From a virus, in the IMG/VR virus record IMGVR_UViG_3300032163_001976, positions 1 to 43,643 of that record: a DNA stretch of 43,643 bases; one strand, 5' to 3'. Positions 7,760 to 16,048 of this stretch are shown piece after piece. Within the stretch, counting starts at the first letter, position 1. Each line of letters starts with the position of its first letter. A program made the translations under genes and the position numbers. Under the pieces are notes generated by a model that searched no databases, was not told where the DNA came from, and was given only the letters and a program-made list of their open reading frames with translations.

Positions 7760-8017
7760 GTGAACAAGCGCAGAGCCAAGAAGGCCATACGCAAAGCTCT
7801 GGGACTGCGCAGGGGACGCATCTGCCCCAAGGAAGTGCCGGTCGCCCAATTCGCCAGATATCTGTTTGGCGCCGTGGCAAAGGCACTCAACTTGCCTTTC
7901 ACAATGGCGCTGGTGAATAGAAGTTTGCGGAAATACAACTACGCCCAAGGCCGACGTGATTACGAAGCCTACCGGCGTCTGGCCCTGTGCAACGCAGGCA
8001 GGGAGGCGCTCGCGTGA
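7760..8017 (+). CDS. Small basic protein, unknown
   Basis: An 85-residue, strongly basic protein from GTG 7760 after CAGGAGG. It opens NKRRAKKAIRKALGLRRGR and has a likely helix KALNLPFTMALVNRSLRKY. The stop overlaps the helicase GTG (GTGA at 8014), so it is translationally coupled to it. A nucleic-acid-binding accessory of the helicase is plausible from charge and context only. Confidence 0.65.
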   Translation: MNKRRAKKAIRKALGLRRGRICPKEVPVAQFARYLFGAVAKALNLPFTMALVNRSLRKYNYAQGRRDYEAYRRLALCNAGREALA

Positions 8018-9558
8018 TCCTGCGCGATTACCAGCGCAACGCGGTTGACCGGGTGAGAACCGTCCTCGACAGGCGGCCCATTCTGGTCGCGCCGACCGGA
8101 TCCGGAAAGACGGTAATGGCAGTCGCTCTGGTCGAGGAACTCGCGGCACCGACGCTCTGGCTGGCGCACCGCAAGGAACTCATCGACCAGGCGGCTTCGC
8201 ACCTGCAATCACTGGGCCTGTGGTGCGGCCGCATCATGTCCGGATATCCGAGCGAGCCGCTGGCGAAGGTGCAGGTCGCCAGCGTCCAGACACTCGTCCG
8301 GCGAACCATGCCGCCGGCGGAACTGATCGTTATCGATGAGAGCCATCATGCGACTGCGAACAGCTACGGGCGCGTCCTCGAGAGCTACCCGCATGCGCGC
8401 ATCGTCGGCCTGACCGCGACACCGTTCCGATTGGACGGTCGCGGATTGGGCGACGTCTTCAAGGAGATCGTCGTCGCGGCCTATACCGACGAACTCTGCA
8501 AAGCCGGCGTCCTTCACGACCCGAAGGTCTACGCCGGGAAATCGCCGGACCTGCGCCGCGTGAAGATCAGCATGGGCGACTACGCCCTCGGCGAACTCTC
8601 CCGCCGCACGAACACGGACGAGCAAAACGCCGACATCGTCAAGACCTGGCTGGAGAAATCGCCAGGCCGCAGGACAGTCGCCTTTGCCGTGGACGTGGAA
8701 CATAGCCGGGCCATCGTCGCGGCATTTCAGGCCGCCGGCGTTCCGGCGGAACATCTCGACGGCGCGACGCCTAAGGACGAGCGAGAGGCCATTCTGGGTC
8801 GGCTGCGAGACGCACGGACCCATGTCGTCAGCAATTGCATGGTACTGACGGAAGGCTGGGACCTGCCGGCGCTGGAGACAGCGATCATCGCGCGGCCGAC
8901 CGCGAGCCTGAACCTCCATCTCCAAATGCTGGGACGCATCATGCGTGCTTGCCCCGGCAAGGACGGGGCGACCGTACTTGATCACGCGGGCAACCACCAC
9001 GTCCACGGTCGCGTCACGCGGCGGATCGAGTATTCCCTCGACAGCAGCAAGCGCGTCGGTGAATGCGATCCCTTGCGGCTGAAGCGTTGCCAGGCATGCC
9101 AGCTCCTTTTCGATCCGGACGAACCGTGCTGCCCCGAAGGCGGCTGGAAACCGGAGGCTCCTGTGCAGCGTGAGCGTCTGGCGATCCACGGCGCCGGAAA
9201 TCTGGTCGAGTTCGACGACGGCGATTTCGGATATCGGGCGGAATTCTGGCGGCTGATCGAGGGCCAGCGCATGGCCGCCTTGTACCAATCCGGCTGGTCG
9301 GCCTACCGGTTCAAGGAGCGGTTCGGCGTCTGGCCGGTCGTCGCCGACGGCGAACTCGTGGACGTCGGCAATGCGACGTTCGAGGAGAAACGGGCAGTGT
9401 ACGTGGAGTTCGTGCGCCAGGCGGAGGCGAAGGGATTCAAGCCCGGTTGGGCGGCGTACCGATACAAGGACGCCTTCGGCTGCTGGCCGAAAGGGTTTGT
9501 CGAGGACGTGCGCCGCGAAGCGATGCGCGAGCGGGTAATGGAGAGCGCGTCCGCGTGA
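8014..9558 (+). CDS. SF2 DNA helicase (DEAD/ResIII type)
   Basis: A 514-residue protein with Walker A APTGSGKT (26-33), DESH box (108-111), TATPFR (134-139) and helicase C motif QMLGRIMRACPGK. Next comes a zinc-finger-like RCQACQLLF...CCPEGG. The C-terminus holds two copies of a motif G-W-(S/A)-A-Y-R-x-K-x-x-F-G-x-W-P about 50 residues apart, probably a small DNA- or protein-binding repeat. GGGAGG at 8001-8006 supports the GTG start. It overlaps the nuclease gene by GTGA, suggesting joint action in replication or recombination. Confidence 0.9.
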   Translation: MILRDYQRNAVDRVRTVLDRRPILVAPTGSGKTVMAVALVEELAAPTLWLAHRKELIDQAASHLQSLGLWCGRIMSGYPSEPLAKVQVASVQTLVRRTMPPAELIVIDESHHATANSYGRVLESYPHARIVGLTATPFRLDGRGLGDVFKEIVVAAYTDELCKAGVLHDPKVYAGKSPDLRRVKISMGDYALGELSRRTNTDEQNADIVKTWLEKSPGRRTVAFAVDVEHSRAIVAAFQAAGVPAEHLDGATPKDEREAILGRLRDARTHVVSNCMVLTEGWDLPALETAIIARPTASLNLHLQMLGRIMRACPGKDGATVLDHAGNHHVHGRVTRRIEYSLDSSKRVGECDPLRLKRCQACQLLFDPDEPCCPEGGWKPEAPVQRERLAIHGAGNLVEFDDGDFGYRAEFWRLIEGQRMAALYQSGWSAYRFKERFGVWPVVADGELVDVGNATFEEKRAVYVEFVRQAEAKGFKPGWAAYRYKDAFGCWPKGFVEDVRREAMRERVMESASA

Positions 9559-9884
9559 AAGAACGGGAAATTCAGAATGCGATTCTGCGGGAGTTCGGGA
9601 CCCGGCGCGGTCTTCGAATATGGCGCGCGAATTGTGGTGTGGCCTGGATCGGCAATCGCGTGGTCCGGTTCGGCGTTCCGGGCCAGGCCGACCTGACCGG
9701 CATCCTGCCGGACGGCAGACGGCTTGAGATCGAAGCCAAGTCGCCCGACGGAAGGCAAACCGAAGATCAGCGCAACTACCACCGAATGATCGAGCGGTTC
9801 GGCGGGGTCTATGTTCTGGCACGGTCGGCGGAAGACGTCACTCGCGCACTGAAACAGGCCGGTTATGAGGTGGATGAACTGTGA
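9555..9884 (+). CDS. VRR-NUC domain nuclease
   Basis: The 109-residue protein is a stand-alone VRR-NUC (PD-(D/E)XK) domain. It begins KEREIQNAILREFG, has GVPGQADLTGILPDGR, then the active-site run LEIEAKSPDGRQTEDQ (Glu-x-Lys) and a final helix. Phage VRR-NUC proteins are structure-specific nucleases often next to SF2 helicases, as here. The GTG start overlaps the helicase stop, and the stop overlaps the methyltransferase start. Confidence 0.88.
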   Translation: MKEREIQNAILREFGTRRGLRIWRANCGVAWIGNRVVRFGVPGQADLTGILPDGRRLEIEAKSPDGRQTEDQRNYHRMIERFGGVYVLARSAEDVTRALKQAGYEVDEL

Positions 9885-11158
9885 CCACACGGTTGACGCT
9901 CGGCAGCCTTTTCCGTGGCGTGGGTGGCTTCGACAAGGGATTCAAAGACGCCGGGATCGAGGTGCGCTGGTCGGTCGAAATTGACGATCAGTGCAACGCC
10001 GTCGCGCGGCGTCACTGGCCGCACGTGCCCATCGTCAAAGACGTGCGCGAGGCGGGGAAACACAACCTTGAGCCGGTGGACATCATCGCATTCGGGTCGC
10101 CTTGCCAGGATTTCTCGCTGGCGGGCAAACGCAAAGGACTGGAGGGTGAACGCAGTGGATTGTTCTATCAGGCAGGCCGGATTATTCGAGAAGTCCGCCC
10201 TCAACTGGCCGTCTGGGAAAACGTTCCCGGCGTCTTCAGCAGCTTTACGCCGACAGACGTGCCGCCGAGCGATCTACCGGTTGGAGCCGAATGGGAAGTG
10301 GAAGAGGAAAGCGATTTTGCGACCGTCCTCGCTGAAATGGAAAAGTGCGGGGCGCTGGACGTTGCATGGAGAGTGCTGGACGCGCAATTCTTCTCTGTGG
10401 CCCAAAGACGGCGTCGCGTGTTCCTTGTCGCGGATTTTGGAGCGCGACGCGCCTCGGAAATACTGGCTCTCGCCGAAAGCCTGTCAGGGCATCCTGCGCC
10501 GCGCCGAGAAACGTGGCAAGCAGTTGCCGGCACACTTGAAAGCCGCCCTGGGGGCGGTGGCTTCCCAGGCACCGACGGTGCCTCTGCCGGTCACGTCGTC
10601 CCCGCCCTTGCAGGCAAGCCGGCCAACTACGCGCGGGGCGCGCCCGCTTTGCCGGCGGTCTGCGGAGCGCTCAAGGCGTGCGCAGGCTGCGGCTGGCCGA
10701 ACGGAGCAGAAGAAGCCAGCCGGCTGATTCCGGTGGCCGTGCGTACCGCGCAGACCGGCGCGAACGGACACGGCATTTCAGCAGGCGTTAGCCACACTCT
10801 GGATGCTGCCAACGGACAGGCCGTGGCGTTCCAGACGCGCATCGCGCGCAACGGACGGGGTACGCCGTCGGAGGTGGCGTATCCGCTGACCGCCGAAGCA
10901 GGGACGAGCGGCAAGGGCGACAGCACGAATGCCGTGTTGCTTCCGGCGTGCGGAGTGCGCCGTTTGACGCCGACAGAGTGCGAGCGATTGCAGGGGTTCC
11001 CGGACGATTGGACGGCCTGGGGCGTGGACAAGACAGACAAGCGGGTTGAAACGTCCGACTCGGCCCGCTACCGGATGCTCGGCAACGCCGTGACGCGCAC
11101 GGTCGCGTTTTGGATCGGAAAACGAATTGTGAAGGCCATGCAGGGAGGATCCCAATGA
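9881..11158 (+). CDS. DNA (cytosine-5) methyltransferase
   Basis: A 425-residue protein with ordered C5-MTase motifs: motif I GSLFRGVGGFDKGF, motif IV FGSPCQDFS with catalytic Cys75, motif VI ENVPG, motif VIII AQRRRRVFLV, then a target-recognition region of low complexity, and motifs IX-X (RRLTPTECERLQGFPDDW, RMLGNAVT). No restriction enzyme partner is adjacent, so it is probably an orphan methylase protecting phage DNA from host restriction. Its recognition sequence cannot be read from the protein. It overlaps the VRR-NUC gene by GTGA. Confidence 0.93.
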   Translation: MTTRLTLGSLFRGVGGFDKGFKDAGIEVRWSVEIDDQCNAVARRHWPHVPIVKDVREAGKHNLEPVDIIAFGSPCQDFSLAGKRKGLEGERSGLFYQAGRIIREVRPQLAVWENVPGVFSSFTPTDVPPSDLPVGAEWEVEEESDFATVLAEMEKCGALDVAWRVLDAQFFSVAQRRRRVFLVADFGARRASEILALAESLSGHPAPRRETWQAVAGTLESRPGGGGFPGTDGASAGHVVPALAGKPANYARGAPALPAVCGALKACAGCGWPNGAEEASRLIPVAVRTAQTGANGHGISAGVSHTLDAANGQAVAFQTRIARNGRGTPSEVAYPLTAEAGTSGKGDSTNAVLLPACGVRRLTPTECERLQGFPDDWTAWGVDKTDKRVETSDSARYRMLGNAVTRTVAFWIGKRIVKAMQGGSQ

Positions 11159-11361
11159 GGAAGGCAAGACAAATTGGCCGCACGGCGTTGCTTGCGTATG
11201 CCGACTCGCTGGCGGCCAGGCTGGAAGAGTTGTGCCGGGTGTGCGACCAGTCGGATATCGCCGGAGATTTGCCGCTGGAGATTTCCGGGACAATGCTGAA
11301 TCGCGCCCGCTCCACCGTACCGCGCTATCGTCGCGCCGTGTGCGGAGAAAACTATGAGTAG
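11155..11361 (+). CDS. Small unknown protein (68 aa)
   Basis: The ATG at 11155 overlaps the methyltransferase stop, and GGGAGG lies ten bases upstream. The product is basic and helical (ALLAYADSLAARLEELCRVCDQ), with three cysteines. No known domain is visible. It overlaps the next ORF by eight bases, so it is in the same translation chain. Confidence 0.6.
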   Translation: MRKARQIGRTALLAYADSLAARLEELCRVCDQSDIAGDLPLEISGTMLNRARSTVPRYRRAVCGENYE

Positions 11362-11560
11362 TCGCCCCAACATCTCGAGTCGGCAGGACCGTCCGATGCA
11401 AACGTACCGCCAGGAACGAGATCTGGTGCGGACGCTGCGCCGCATAGAGACCTGGCTACAGCGATTTCACGACCACGGCGACGCAGGCGTTGCCGAGGTC
11501 CCCGAACTCCTCACGGCGCTTCGGCGCGTGTTGCGACATCGGGAAGAGGAGAACACATGA
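11354..11560 (+). CDS. Small helical protein (68 aa)
   Basis: An Arg/Glu-rich protein, with a coiled-coil-like run (DLVRTLRRIETWLQRFH) and a second helix (LLTALRRVLRHREEEN). No domain is recognised. It overlaps both neighbours (ATG inside the preceding stop region; ATGA with the following gene). Confidence 0.6.
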   Translation: MSSRPNISSRQDRPMQTYRQERDLVRTLRRIETWLQRFHDHGDAGVAEVPELLTALRRVLRHREEENT

Positions 11561-11871
11561 GCGGATTTTCCGGTTGCCCCTGGTGTTATGGCAAGGGATG
11601 CATCTGCTGTCCCGCGGAGTTGAAGAAGGCGGCCGAGCGCGCGCTCGAGCCGCTGATTGTCGCCCGGCGCGACGATCCGGACGACATGGCCGACCTCAAG
11701 GAACTCTTTGGCATGGATGCCCTGAGACACGCCTTCGGTCCCGATGGAGAGGGGCTGGCCGAAGTTCACCGCAATGCGGCTGTGTTCAACGTGAAGCAAG
11801 CATTGCGGAAACAATTCCGTAAGCAGAACGCCGGGAAGGATCAGCGCGAAGACGGAGAATCTGATGCCTGA
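11557..11871 (+). CDS. Cys-rich small protein (104 aa)
   Basis: The first 20 residues carry CPWCYGKGCICCPAE, five cysteines that suggest a metal knuckle. A helical, acidic body (DDPDDMADLKELFGMDAL) follows. It overlaps the primase gene by eight bases (ATGCCTGA), so it is translated just ahead of it. The role is unknown; a replication accessory is suggested by position only. Confidence 0.65.
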   Translation: MSGFSGCPWCYGKGCICCPAELKKAAERALEPLIVARRDDPDDMADLKELFGMDALRHAFGPDGEGLAEVHRNAAVFNVKQALRKQFRKQNAGKDQREDGESDA

Positions 11872-14302
11872 ACAAGCCGCACCTCAATCCAACTCGTTGC
11901 TTGACGCCGCCCTCGCCTATGCCGCGCGGGGATGGCCAGTCTTCCCGCTGACGCCGGGCGGGCGCGTTCCGTTGCCCGGCACGCATGGATTCAAAGACGC
12001 CAGCGTTGACCCGGAGCAGGTACGCGCCTGGTGGGCGGAACATCCCGGCGCCAACATTGGCATCCGCACGGGTAAAGATTCCATCATCGCGTTAGATGTG
12101 GATCGCCACGGCAAGGGGGACGGCGAGGCGTCACTGGCCGCGCTTGAATTAGAGCATGGGCCCTTGCCGGGCACGTGGGAATCCATAACCCCGCGCGAGG
12201 GGCGACATCTCTACTTCGACGCCCCGACGACCGAGGTCAAGACCCGAAACGGCATCCGGCCCGGTCTCGACATCAAGGGAGAGAGCGGTTATGTGGTGGC
12301 GCCGCCCTCTGTCGTGGCCGGATTTGACCGGCCGTACACCCGCCGCAACGGACAAGCGACCTGTCCGCTGCCGCAGTGGATTGCGGACTTGGCGAATGCG
12401 CAGCCCGCCACGGCGGGCAAGCCGGAGAAGCTGCCCGCGAAACCGCCAATGAAGCCGGCAGCCCCGACTCGTTCGTCACGCGCCGCCGGTTCGCATTACG
12501 CCGACGTGGCGCTCAAGCTCGAACTCAAGAACCTTCGCCAAGCCGCCGAGGGGACGCGTAACGACACGCTCAACAAGGCCGCGTTCAACCTCGGCCAGCT
12601 TGTGGGCGGCGGATATCTCGACCGCCAGCACGTCGAATCCGAACTCGCTTCCACTGCCGCACTCATTGGCTTGGGCGAGGGCGAGGCGGCCGCCACGATC
12701 CGTAGCGGCGTCGAGGCGGGGATGAAGGAGCCTCGGACGATTCAGCCGCGTCCGTTACGCAGCTCGCTCGCATCGTCAGATGACACGCCTGCGTCAGACG
12801 CCGAAACTTCCGCCCCGGCAACAGCGACGGAGGTCATTCTCATCCCCGGCCCGCACACCGACGACATGGGCCGGTACGTCGAGCAATCCAGCAAGGATTT
12901 TGCCGATCAGGTCATCGCGGCGCTGCCGGTGGACCTGGTCTATCGCAAGAGCCACATCCCCGGCGAGCTCATCGGCCAGCCCGGACGCCGTCGCTGGAGC
13001 GAACTCATCGCCGACCGCGTGCGGCTTCTCGTGGACCAGCGTCTGAAGCTCGGCGCATGGCATCAGCGCAAGAACGACGAGGCCGTCCTGGTCTACAAGC
13101 CGTGCAACCGCGACAACGCCGGACTCGTGATCGCCGGCGCGCAGCAGGATGCCCGCGTTCGAGACCTGGACCTGCTCGTCCATTACCCGGTCTACGGCCC
13201 AGGCTTTGTGCGCGTCCGACCCGGCTGGCATGACGGGGTCTACTACGATGAACCGGAAGAGCTTTACGGCCTTGAGCCTGAAACGGACATCCAGCAGATT
13301 CAGGACGAGCTTCACGAACTGCTGATTGATTTCCCGTTCAAGGACGAGGCCTCCCGCCAGAACTTCATCGGCCTGCTGCTTACGCCCTTGCTGGCGCCGG
13401 CGATTGACGGCAACCGCCCCTTGCATCTTCTGCTGTCGCCGCTCGAACGCACCGGCAAGACGAAACTGGCTGAAGAGGTCTTCGGCGGCGTGATCCTCGG
13501 CCGTGAGACGCCGGCGTTGCAGATCACCGACCGCGACGAGGAGCGCGATAAGCGGCTTCTTGCCCTCCTGCTCCAGGGCGAGACCATCGTCCACCTCGAC
13601 AACCTGCCGCCGACGGTCGACAGCGCGGCGTTGGCTTCGATTCTCACGGCAACGACCTACCAGGGCCGTATCCTGGGCGCCTCCCGCATCGTCTGCCTCC
13701 TGAACACGCTGACGGTGGTCGGATCCGGCAACAACACGGAGTGCAGCGGAGAGATCGCCAAGCGCACGGTGCCGATTCAGTTGCAGCCGCGCACAGCTCA
13801 TCCCGAGGCTCGGAAGGACTTCCTCCATCCGAACCTTCGCGCGCACGTGAAGCAGAGCCGCAGGCGCATCCTCTCCGTGCTGCTCGGCATGATCGAGAAC
13901 TGGCTGACCCAAGGCCGCAAGCCGCACAAGAACCGGTTCGGCGGGTTTGAGACGTGGTCGGAAACGATCGGCGGCATCCTCCACACGAACTGCTTTAACA
14001 AATGGCGCACGAACGAGGAGGAATGGCGCAAGTCGGCAAATCCTGCGGGGCAGGAATGGGAGGCCTTCGTGCAGACGTGGTGGGCGCGGCACAGTACCGC
14101 CCCCGTTTCAGTCTCGGAGTTGATGGGTATGGCCGACGAAATGGGCGTCTTTCAGGGAGCGATGAGTCACAAGACTACACGCGGACGCACGACGTCGTTC
14201 GGAACGCTTCTTCGGCGAAGGACCGGCACCCCCATCGGCTCGATCCTGATTCGGCGCGAAGGCTGCGGCACACATTCGAGCTATTACCTGGAGGCACACT
14301 GA
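11864..14302 (+). CDS. Primase-polymerase fused to a P-loop helicase-like domain
   Basis: This 812-residue protein has an N-terminal bifunctional primase-polymerase domain (about 10-170), with WPVFPL, the metal-binding pair D78-x-D80 in IIALDVDRHG, and a His motif REGRHLYFD. An Ala/Pro-rich linker runs about 185-330. The C-terminal ATPase has a P-loop-like LERTGKTKLAEE near 527 and a Walker B strand ETIVHLDNLP. This primase-helicase plan serves phage DNA replication initiation. The iteron cluster just downstream fits as its origin. The P-loop is slightly atypical (E-R-T before GKT). Confidence 0.85.
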   Translation: MPEQAAPQSNSLLDAALAYAARGWPVFPLTPGGRVPLPGTHGFKDASVDPEQVRAWWAEHPGANIGIRTGKDSIIALDVDRHGKGDGEASLAALELEHGPLPGTWESITPREGRHLYFDAPTTEVKTRNGIRPGLDIKGESGYVVAPPSVVAGFDRPYTRRNGQATCPLPQWIADLANAQPATAGKPEKLPAKPPMKPAAPTRSSRAAGSHYADVALKLELKNLRQAAEGTRNDTLNKAAFNLGQLVGGGYLDRQHVESELASTAALIGLGEGEAAATIRSGVEAGMKEPRTIQPRPLRSSLASSDDTPASDAETSAPATATEVILIPGPHTDDMGRYVEQSSKDFADQVIAALPVDLVYRKSHIPGELIGQPGRRRWSELIADRVRLLVDQRLKLGAWHQRKNDEAVLVYKPCNRDNAGLVIAGAQQDARVRDLDLLVHYPVYGPGFVRVRPGWHDGVYYDEPEELYGLEPETDIQQIQDELHELLIDFPFKDEASRQNFIGLLLTPLLAPAIDGNRPLHLLLSPLERTGKTKLAEEVFGGVILGRETPALQITDRDEERDKRLLALLLQGETIVHLDNLPPTVDSAALASILTATTYQGRILGASRIVCLLNTLTVVGSGNNTECSGEIAKRTVPIQLQPRTAHPEARKDFLHPNLRAHVKQSRRRILSVLLGMIENWLTQGRKPHKNRFGGFETWSETIGGILHTNCFNKWRTNEEEWRKSANPAGQEWEAFVQTWWARHSTAPVSVSELMGMADEMGVFQGAMSHKTTRGRTTSFGTLLRRRTGTPIGSILIRREGCGTHSSYYLEAH

Positions 14303-14322
14303 TGTGGAAATGTGGAAAACCC

Positions 14323-14593
14323 CGCAACCTCGCAACCTCCGCGCAACCTTTTTTCATGAGGTTGCGGGCGTGTAACTCGAATGCGTTCGGCATTTTCGGA
14401 CAAGAAATCGCAACCTCGCAACCTTTTTCACTGCTTAACACATGCGTGCGCGCGCATGTGTGCGCGCGTGCACGTGTATGAGAACCCACAAAAAGGTTGC
14501 GAGGTTGCGCGAAAAGTCAGAACCACAAGTGAAGCTGCCAGTTGCGATGCGCAACCTCTGATTTCGAGGTTGCGGTGAGGTTGCGAGGTTGCG
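14323..14593. repeat. Putative replication origin: twelve CGCAACCT iterons
   Basis: Six plus-strand CGCAACCT copies start at 14323, 14331, 14342, 14409, 14417 and 14550. Six inverted AGGTTGCG copies start at 14359, 14494, 14502, 14567, 14578 and 14586. Four head-to-tail doublets begin at 14323, 14409, 14494 and 14578, so about 84-86 bases apart. The first two doublets point right and the last two left, giving mirror symmetry about position 14458. Iteron arrays after a primase/helicase gene are typical phage origins. This entry accounts for the gene-free stretch 14303-14618. Confidence 0.8.
14438..14480. other. 43-base alternating purine-pyrimidine tract with dyad
   Basis: Every step from 14438 to 14480 alternates purine and pyrimidine, mostly GC and GT/AC, the classic Z-DNA-prone pattern. 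Its left part is a 9-base inverted repeat (14438-14446 with 14453-14461, arms ACACATGCG). It sits almost exactly at the mirror centre of the iteron array. It could absorb supercoiling, extrude a cruciform or serve as the melting or nick region. Confidence 0.75.
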
Positions 14594-14618
14594 CGACCGA
14601 CTCAGGAGGAATCGAAGT

Positions 14619-14867
14619 ATGCAGTTTACGAGACCGATAAGCAGCGGCGGAACGCCGCTCGTGCTTCCCCACTCGCAGGCGTCATTGCGGGATCGTATGG
14701 CGGCGCAATTCCTCTCCCGCGCCCTTCCGACCATGACGCCCGACGAACGTTTCGCTTTCGAGGAGCGCACTGCCATCTGCATGTTCGACGGCAACCTGAC
14801 CGAGACCGAAGCGACCCGCGTGGCGCTGAACGATTTCGCCGCCCAACGGGCAAGGAGTAAGCAATGA
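14619..14867 (+). CDS. Small unknown protein (82 aa)
   Basis: The start is fixed by AGGAGG at 14604-14609. The protein has a proline/serine-rich beginning and a helical, acidic second half (MTPDERFAFEERTAICMF, ETEATRVALNDFAAQRAR). It overlaps the second sigma-like gene by ATGA. No domain is recognised. Confidence 0.65.
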   Translation: MQFTRPISSGGTPLVLPHSQASLRDRMAAQFLSRALPTMTPDERFAFEERTAICMFDGNLTETEATRVALNDFAAQRARSKQ

Positions 14868-15532
14868 CCCAGAAATCTCACGCGCCAGTTTCAGTAACCC
14901 AGGCACTTCTTGAACCAGTCTCCGTGCCGCAGGCGCCGACCCCGCCGGCATCCGTGCTGCCGGCATTCGACGGAGAGATCGAGCGAGCCGTTCGCATCTA
15001 TTCTCGCAGGCTGATCGGGATCGCCGGGTTCGTCGAACACAACCTGGACGACATCCGCCAGGAAATGCGCCTCGAATTACTGGCGCGGTTTTCGTCATTC
15101 GATCCGCGTCGCGCCCAACGCAGCACGTTCATCGCGCGCGTACTCGAACATAAGGCCGGTCAGATCGTCCGACATCGCATCGCGGAGAAACGCGATTACC
15201 GCCGCGAGGAATACTCACTCAACGACGCCATCCGCGATCCCGACGGACGCAAGATCATGCGCGTGCAGAATCTGACCGACGCAGATTGCTCGGGGCGACT
15301 GAACCCTTCGGTTCGGCCGCCCGTTGATCACGGCGCTCAACGCGAAACTCTCGCCCTCGCGATGGCGCGCCTGACCGAACCGCAGCGCGCAATCTGCATG
15401 CGGTTGATGCACGTCAGCCAGAAGCAACTGTGCCGCGAGACGGGGATGTCCGTACGCGCGCTTCAGCGGCATCTGCGCGAAATACGGCAGTGCATGAAAC
15501 ATGCCGGACTGCGCGCCGACTTGGAGGAATAG
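14864..15532 (+). CDS. Sigma-70-like RNA polymerase sigma factor (second paralogue)
   Basis: In this 222-residue protein, after a Pro/Val-rich N-terminus, residues 40-115 resemble sigma region 2 (HNLDDIRQEMRLELLARF, then STFIARVLEHKAGQIVRHR). Residues 160-215 resemble region 4 with an HTH (QKQLCRETGMSVRALQRHL). The protein shares its plan with the one at 1422-2012, so the phage carries a diverged sigma pair. One may serve early and one late transcription. Binding to host core polymerase is inferred from family likeness only. Confidence 0.75.
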   Translation: MTQKSHAPVSVTQALLEPVSVPQAPTPPASVLPAFDGEIERAVRIYSRRLIGIAGFVEHNLDDIRQEMRLELLARFSSFDPRRAQRSTFIARVLEHKAGQIVRHRIAEKRDYRREEYSLNDAIRDPDGRKIMRVQNLTDADCSGRLNPSVRPPVDHGAQRETLALAMARLTEPQRAICMRLMHVSQKQLCRETGMSVRALQRHLREIRQCMKHAGLRADLEE

Positions 15533-15585
15533 ACGATGCACGCAGCAGTGGACAACCGTTTATTCACAGACGTGCCTGTCGCACC

Positions 15586-15617
15586 GTGCGCGGCGCCCCA
15601 CGCACGCACCGGTGCGC
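15586..15617. repeat. Left imperfect direct repeat flanking the toxin-antitoxin pair
   Basis: This GC-rich segment, starting GTGCGCGGCGCCCCACGC, aligns with small gaps to 16403-16430, starting GTGCGGCGCCCACGCGC; both run on to GGTGCG. The two copies bracket the reverse-strand PIN cassette. They may mark the edges of an inserted cassette or be independent GTGCGC-rich sequence. Confidence 0.4.
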
Positions 15618-15628
15618 GTGTTGAACAA

Positions 15629-16048
15629 TCAGGCGGGTTCCGTCTTGAGGAACTCTTCCGGCGTCAGCACTGGGATTTTCCCGCGCTTGGGGAAATCGGA
15701 CGCATTGCGCGTAACGATGCAATCGGCCCCGGCCAGCGTGGCAACGGCGTACTGCAGCGCATCTTCGAAGTCGGCCATGTGACTCTGCAATGCCATGTGA
15801 CCGGCCTGCCCTGGACTGTCGACGATCTGCAAGACCCGGCATATCGTGTGGACGGCCTGACGGGCGGTGTCTGCGTCGGTGCGTTTTTGGACCAGGTAAA
15901 AGACCGTTCCCAGGGATTGGAGCGATACGAGTCCCTGCATCTCCCGCGACTCGAACTTCAACCAGATCGTCGCCGCAGTGGCATAGAAGGGATCGCGTCT
16001 GAGGAGGATGTCCAGGAGAATGTTCGTATCGAGAAAAACCCGCTTCAA
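15629..16048 (-). CDS. PIN-domain RNase toxin (VapC-like)
   Basis: This 139-residue protein is a single PIN domain: VFLDTNILLDILL at the N-terminus with acidic Asp7, HMADFEDALQYAVA with the middle acidic cluster, and DCIVTRNASDFPK with the last acidic residues. PIN toxins cleave tRNA or rRNA in a Mg-dependent way. It overlaps the upstream antitoxin gene by four bases on the reverse strand. It lies opposite to all surrounding replication genes and is probably a moron-type cassette for maintenance or exclusion. Confidence 0.88.
   Translation of the reverse strand: MKRVFLDTNILLDILLRRDPFYATAATIWLKFESREMQGLVSLQSLGTVFYLVQKRTDADTARQAVHTICRVLQIVDSPGQAGHMALQSHMADFEDALQYAVATLAGADCIVTRNASDFPKRGKIPVLTPEEFLKTEPA

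Noticed and set aside
14381-14578. 65-codon ORF inside the iteron region
   Set aside because: It crosses the alternating tract and iterons, with odd composition and no ribosome site; the region is better explained as an origin.
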